18,590 bases of DNA, from contig JAJZFQ010000306.1 in NCBI GenBank assembly GCA_021805275.1, forward strand, positions 1 through 18,590. The letters are read 5' to 3'. A program made the translations under genes and the position numbers. The stretch comes from Pseudomonadota bacterium. Lineage in GTDB: Bacteria > Pseudomonadota > Gammaproteobacteria > Steroidobacterales > Steroidobacteraceae. The notes under the pieces were generated by a model, which was not told the DNA's origin, did no database searches, and worked only from the letters and a program-made list of their open reading frames with translations. The number at the start of each line of letters is the position of its first letter. Within the stretch, counting starts at the first letter, position 1. Shown here in pieces: positions 15,613 through 18,590 of this stretch.

Positions 15613-16201
15613 TCCCGGCGGGCCAAGGAGCGGGCGCGCCGCAGTCATGCGACGCATTGCGCCGCGCAGGAGAGGTCGTTGATGAGGGGCTCGACCGGAT
15701 GTGCACGACCTGCCAAAAGGAGGCTCTCGTAATAGAGCTGCAGAGTCGCAAGGGCCGGAACTCGCACAACGGATCCCTCCCCGTCATGGATAACGCGGAG
15801 GTAAGGAGACGCTCCCACGCTCGGTCAGCGAGTGCAGCGGCGGGCGCACTTCCTCAAGATGATGCCCGTTCAGGACGATGCGCCACCAGCGACAAGGACA
15901 ACCCCGGCCGCTTGTCATGCGTTGCTCCTCGCGCCCGCAACGGGCGCGGTCCCAACGCGACCGACTCCACCGTCGCCGGTCGCGCATCCGCCCGGGCGAC
16001 GCGGTACCTTCAGGGCAGATGGGCCATCGCCCCCGACGATGCGGCGCACCTGCCAGACACCGCCGCAATCCACTGTTCAGCTCACGCCCTGTACGACGAG
16101 TGCGGTCAGTGCGCTGACATACCTGACCGACGTGCGCGAGGTCGTTTTGCGCGTCCCGCCTGGTCCCCCGCGCCTCGTCGCCGGCCGCAACGGGTCATTC
16201 G
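15613..16201. other. 590-bp gap between convergent genes; one weak small ORF
   Basis: It lies between the DoxX-like gene and the 3' end of the zinc-ribbon gene. The plus-strand open frames are Arg/Ala/Pro-rich, run into the zinc-ribbon gene antisense and have no family motif, so I do not call them. On the minus strand a 44-residue frame (15918-15784) has GAGGAG six bases before its ATG, preceded by a 7-bp hairpin at 15931-15947 (GCGCCCG/CGGGCGC). It is noted under findings. Nothing else is recognisable. Confidence 0.35.
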
Positions 16202-16642
16202 CTATCGCTGGAACAGATCGCGCATCCTGCTGAGGAACGAGCCCGAGCGCATACGGTGCAGCCTCGCGGCCCACTTGTCCTCGACCAGCAATTTCCGCTG
16301 CAAATCCGTTTCCTCCCGCTTCATGAGCTCGAGGACCCTCGTGTCCTCGTCGGCTTCGAGCCAGTAGCCGTGCTGCTTGGGGCACAGTTCCATCTCAAGG
16401 TCATAGAATCGATACTGGAACCTGCGCAATGGTTCGGCACATTCAGGACACGCATCGGTCGTGGCGCTCGAGTTCAGGAATAGGCTTCCCTTCCAGCGCT
16501 CGCCGAAGTCGAACGCCTCGTCCTCCAGCTCTCCGAGTTCAATCTGCTCAAGCCACATTCCGTTACAGGATTGACAGTAATTGACCTTGAGCTTGTGCCG
16601 TTCGGTCGGAAACAGATCGACATTGCATCTTGGGCACTTCAT
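16202..16642 (-). CDS. zf-TFIIB-type zinc-ribbon protein
   Basis: 146 residues, soluble. The N-terminal zinc ribbon has MKCPRC and YCQSCNGMWLE (Cys3, Cys6, Cys23, Cys26), the zf-TFIIB pattern in which the second Cys pair is followed by GxWLE. A second, diverged ribbon around residues 65-100 has CPEC and CPKQHGYWLE, with His in place of the final Cys. The C-terminal third is charged and helical (KREETDLQRKLLVEDKWAARL). The start is secure: AAGGAGG lies seven bases before ATG 16642. The role of these small bacterial proteins is unknown; nucleic-acid or protein binding is assumed from the fold. No neighbour points to a pathway. Confidence 0.88.
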   Translation of the reverse strand: MKCPRCNVDLFPTERHKLKVNYCQSCNGMWLEQIELGELEDEAFDFGERWKGSLFLNSSATTDACPECAEPLRRFQYRFYDLEMELCPKQHGYWLEADEDTRVLELMKREETDLQRKLLVEDKWAARLHRMRSGSFLSRMRDLFQR

Positions 16643-16885
16643 CCGAGCCTCCTTGACGCTCGCTCGCCAACCCTCAGGCAAGCGGCTCAACTAATCAATA
16701 TAGATGACCGCGTGCCGATGCTCAAGCGTAAGCAACAACAGGCGCCGTCCTGAGATGCGAACCGCGTTCGGACAGTGGCCTGCGCGGGTGGGGACCGGAG
16801 TTGCCGGCGGGCAAAGAACCGCTGCACGGGGTTCCATGACCGCACCTCGTGCTGTTGCGCGTACTCGCCCGCAGCGCTGATCGCT

Positions 16886-16969
16886 CAGAACGGGCGCGTG
16901 GGCGATCGGCTGGAAACACGGCGAGTTCCCTCGCCCCAGCCGATCACTTCAGCACGAGAGCCCGTTCTG
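16886..16969 (-). ncRNA. Long nested hairpin with GNRA-type apex, possible structured RNA
   Basis: Four nested complementary segments fold 84 bases into one rod. The pairs are CAGAACGGGC with GCCCGTTCTG (10), CGTG with CACG (4), GATCGGCTGG with CCAGCCGATC (10), and GGCGAG with CTCGCC (6). On the minus strand the apical loop reads GGAA, a GNRA tetraloop, which suggests an RNA read in that direction. It begins 17 bases after the stop of the DUF1579-like gene and ends about 240 bases before the zinc-ribbon ATG. It could be a 3' hairpin of the former, a leader of the latter or a repeat-family palindrome. No T-run follows. Confidence 0.5.
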
Positions 16970-16986
16970 GCCACCCGCAGATCGGA

Positions 16987-17517
16987 TCACTGCCTCACCC
17001 CTTCTCCGGCCGTTTCAATTTTCCAAATCCTTCCATCCTTGGAGCTCTGAATCTCGACATGCACTCGACCCGGCGGGTCCCACCGATAGACGATTCGCTC
17101 GGTGACCGTCTTGCCAGATCCCGTCGGCTTTCCGTACTCGATCCAGGTATTCCCGTCGATCGTCATCCGCGACACCAGCAGATCCTTCGCGGGTGCACCG
17201 CTCGCGAACAGCTCATAGTGCCAGAAGCTGCGGTCCTCGCTGTTGTACGTATCCACGACCAGCGACTCGACCGGCTTGCCGCCCCAGACATTGCTGAACG
17301 TACATTCCAGGTACAATCGATTCGGCGACCATCGGCAATCTTCATTCCAGGTGAATGGCACTGGCTTGCCCCGCTCGCGCGATGTCCCGTGAAACACCCA
17401 TCGGCCGACCGAAGGCTCGAGTTGCGCGAGCGCCGATGGAGTGAACTTCGCATTCGCGGCCGGTGCACTTGAGAGCACCGCTAGCGCAGCGATCATTGAT
17501 CCCAGAGTCCGCTTCAT
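16987..17517 (-). CDS. Exported DUF1579-like protein
   Basis: 176 residues. It begins with a short signal peptide (MKRTLGSMIAALAVLSSAPAANA, cut near residue 23), so the mature protein is periplasmic or secreted. The mature part is rich in beta-strands and aromatic residues: LEPSVGRWVFHGTS, FTWNEDCRWSPN, YNSEDRSFWHYELF, MTIDGNTWIEYG, VYRWDPPGRVHVEIQSSKDG. This resembles the DUF1579 / lipocalin-like group of small exported proteins, whose function is unknown. I chose ATG 17517 because GAGGAA stands seven bases upstream and it gives a clean signal peptide; an in-frame ATG at 17538 would only add seven residues. It is monocistronic as far as can be seen. Confidence 0.82.
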   Translation of the reverse strand: MKRTLGSMIAALAVLSSAPAANAKFTPSALAQLEPSVGRWVFHGTSRERGKPVPFTWNEDCRWSPNRLYLECTFSNVWGGKPVESLVVDTYNSEDRSFWHYELFASGAPAKDLLVSRMTIDGNTWIEYGKPTGSGKTVTERIVYRWDPPGRVHVEIQSSKDGRIWKIETAGEGVRQ

Positions 17518-17979
17518 GGCGCGTTTCCTCGCTTTCATGACAACTTACCATACTCCGCGCGAGAGATGTCCCCAGTAGTTCACGAGCGGGGGTGCGAGTG
17601 CTGCGCCTCTTATTCGCGCCAACGGTTCGAGGGTTTGGAGGAGCGCAGCGGATCGATATCATCACATCGAACGCCGAACGTGACCCGCCACATTCCCTCA
17701 ACGTCCGGGGCTCTGCAATCTGCTCTGGACGGCTTTTTTTACAGTCAGTCGGGCACTACCTGCCTCCACTCCTGACTCGTCCATGGCTAAAGATTATAAC
17801 GGTGGGCGGTACTGGGATCGTACGCCGGGAACCACGTTCTTGCGGCGCGACGTACGGGAACGTAGCCCGAGGCGGGGTGGCGGGCATTCATAGCCGGCGA
17901 ACGCAGGCGATGTGAGTCCCTAAGGGTCGGGGTCAGGCGGGGACTGGATCCGAACGGGACCGTGGGAGCGGCGGACGCC
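17518..17979. other. 460-bp gap between the DUF1579-like gene and the IS66 remnant
   Basis: No credible gene. A 36-codon frame at 17783-17893 (+) begins MAKDYNGG but has no ribosome site. The segment must contain the minus-strand promoter of the DUF1579-like gene near 17520-17600, but I cannot pick the boxes with confidence. The right part may include the former 3' end of the IS66 element. Confidence 0.35.
17703..17740 (+). terminator. Possible Rho-independent terminator
   Basis: GTCCGGGG (17703-17710) can pair with CTCTGGAC (17723-17730) if two G-U pairs are allowed, with a 12-base loop. GGC and seven T follow on the plus strand. There is no identified plus-strand gene ahead of it, so it is either a remnant or serves an unseen transcript. 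Confidence 0.3.
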
Positions 17980-18260
17980 TCAGGCGGCGCGGCGGGCGGT
18001 GCGCAGCACCTCGCGGACGTTTCAGGGCAGCAGCGGTGCCTCGAGCGCCTCGGCGGTGTCAGCGCCAGGGACCCGCTCGAGCAGGTGCGTCAGGTATACG
18101 GAAGCGTCAAGGCCGTTGGCGCGGGCGGTACTGACCCGGGAGCACAGATTGGCGTTCGCGCGGGCACCGAGCGGGTTGTTGGCGAGGAGCCATACCCGGC
18201 GCCCTGGGAGCGGGGGCGGATGAGGTTTTCGACATAGTTGTTGCGTGCCGGTGAGCGCGG
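17980..18260 (-). pseudogene. IS66-family transposase (TnpC) C-terminal remnant
   Basis: The minus strand encodes the conserved end of IS66 transposases in pieces. NNYVENLIRPRSQG (about 18250-18205) matches the 'DNNxxENxIRPxxxGR' region. After a one-base shift near 18203 the frame continues GRRVWLLANNPLGARANANL, then CSRVSTARANGLDASVYLTHLLERV, then EALEAPLLP. The family goes on with 'LLPWNV'; here the Trp codon is TGA (18024-18022), after which NVREVLRTARRAA and the natural stop at 17980 follow. So there are at least one frameshift and one nonsense change. The catalytic DDE core is absent; the element is dead. Confidence 0.85.
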
Positions 18261-18482
18261 GGAAAAAACCACCGCCTGGAGCCGCTGCGCATGGTCCCCG
18301 GCGCGAATTTGACGTTGCTGGGATTGGAAAGCGGCACTCGTGGACCACTACTTTGGGGCTGACCGAGAGTGTCAGAGTCTCCTCGCGCGGCGTGAACGTG
18401 CCCTCGCCGAACGCCGCCGACGCCTTGATCGCACACCGGTACGCCTGATAAGCCGACGCCCGTGACATTCCTTCGTCTACAC
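18261..18482. other. Sequence between two transposon remnants, unassigned
   Basis: About 220 bases between the IS66 remnant and the integrase fragment. Reading frames here lack recognisable motifs. It may be decayed IS66 sequence or the former end of the second element, but I cannot identify terminal inverted repeats. Confidence 0.3.
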
Positions 18483-18590
18483 GCTCAGGGAATCCTAGCC
18501 TGTGTTTTGCCTCGCCTTACCGGGAGTCTCCGCACGCTGTACGTGTTCGTGGTCATCGAGCATGGAAGCCATCGCCTGGCCCACTGCAAC
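18483..18590 (+). mobile_element. Integrase-core (rve/DDE) transposase fragment, runs off the window
   Basis: The in-frame stretch LTGSLRTLYVFVVIEHGSHR (18519-18578) closely resembles the second beta-strand region of IS3/IS481-type integrase cores, where 'TLYVFFVIExGSRRxxHxNVTxHPT' is common. It continues LAHCN up to the last base. The first catalytic Asp should lie about ten residues before, in the CDFF-like position; here that reads CVLP, so the acidic residue is apparently lost. It is probably a decayed copy. The left boundary is approximate and the remainder is outside. Confidence 0.55.

Noticed and set aside
15657..16367. 236-codon plus-strand frame
   Set aside because: It lacks a convincing start and overlaps the well-supported zinc-ribbon gene on the other strand. 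The MCTTCQKE stretch is suggestive of a Cys pair but isolated.
16886..16969. Integron attC site as explanation for the nested hairpin
   Set aside because: The outer arms lack the RYYYAAC/GTTRRRY core-site pattern and there is no integron integrase or cassette array nearby.
17783..17893. 36-codon plus-strand frame beginning MAKDYNGG
   Set aside because: There is no Shine-Dalgarno sequence and no motif, and it is short enough to arise by chance.
1..18590. CRISPR arrays, tRNA or rRNA genes
   Set aside because: I found no regularly spaced direct repeats, no cloverleaf-like tRNA sequence and no rRNA-like stretch on either strand by reading.

Overview
The window is GC-rich chromosomal DNA with dense genes, short intergenic gaps and several ATGA stop/start overlaps. 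Three features point to a Gram-negative, probably a high-GC gammaproteobacterium of the Xanthomonadales/Nevskiales/Steroidobacter type: a TonB-dependent outer-membrane receptor remnant, an FHS-type (FucP/NagP) sugar permease in place of a PTS, and an exported GH27 glycosidase with a ricin-type lectin domain. That taxonomic guess is an inference from gene content only.

Layout. Positions 3-839 (+) hold the C-terminal part of a hybrid histidine kinase. Tail-to-tail with it are a LysE/RhtB exporter (904-1530, -) and a small EVE/PUA-like protein (1663-2073, -). Two strong hairpins follow (2165-2193 and 2399-2433); the second looks like the terminator of the main operon. From 11746 down to 2449, all on the minus strand, lies a catabolic operon: GH27 alpha-N-acetylgalactosaminidase/alpha-galactosidase, FHS permease, a transcription regulator, an AgaS-ROK kinase fusion, KbaZ/AgaZ, NagA/AgaA and a broken TonB-dependent receptor. 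Upstream, and separate, are a sodium:solute symporter and its DUF3311 partner (13928-12151, -). A roughly 700-bp region without a recognisable gene comes next, then a DoxX-like membrane protein with two homologous halves (14638-15612, +), a zf-TFIIB zinc-ribbon protein (16642-16202, -) and an exported DUF1579-like protein (17517-16987, -). The right end is a transposon graveyard: an IS66 TnpC remnant (18260-17980, -) and an rve-integrase fragment (+) running off the window.

How the genes work together. The operon reads as a PTS-independent N-acetylgalactosamine (GalNAc) pathway. The GH27 enzyme would release GalNAc outside the cytoplasm, and the permease would carry it across the inner membrane. 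The ROK half of the fusion would phosphorylate it and NagA would deacetylate GalNAc-6-P. The AgaS half would convert galactosamine-6-P to tagatose-6-P, which KbaZ/AgaZ would help pass to triose phosphates. No KbaY/GatY catalytic aldolase and no classical tagatose-6-P kinase is in the window. The most unusual items are the AgaS-ROK fusion, with kinase and deaminase on one chain, and a regulator that joins an RpiR-type DNA-binding domain to a DeoR-type sugar-phosphate sensor domain. A 13-bp palindrome just upstream of the operon is a candidate operator.
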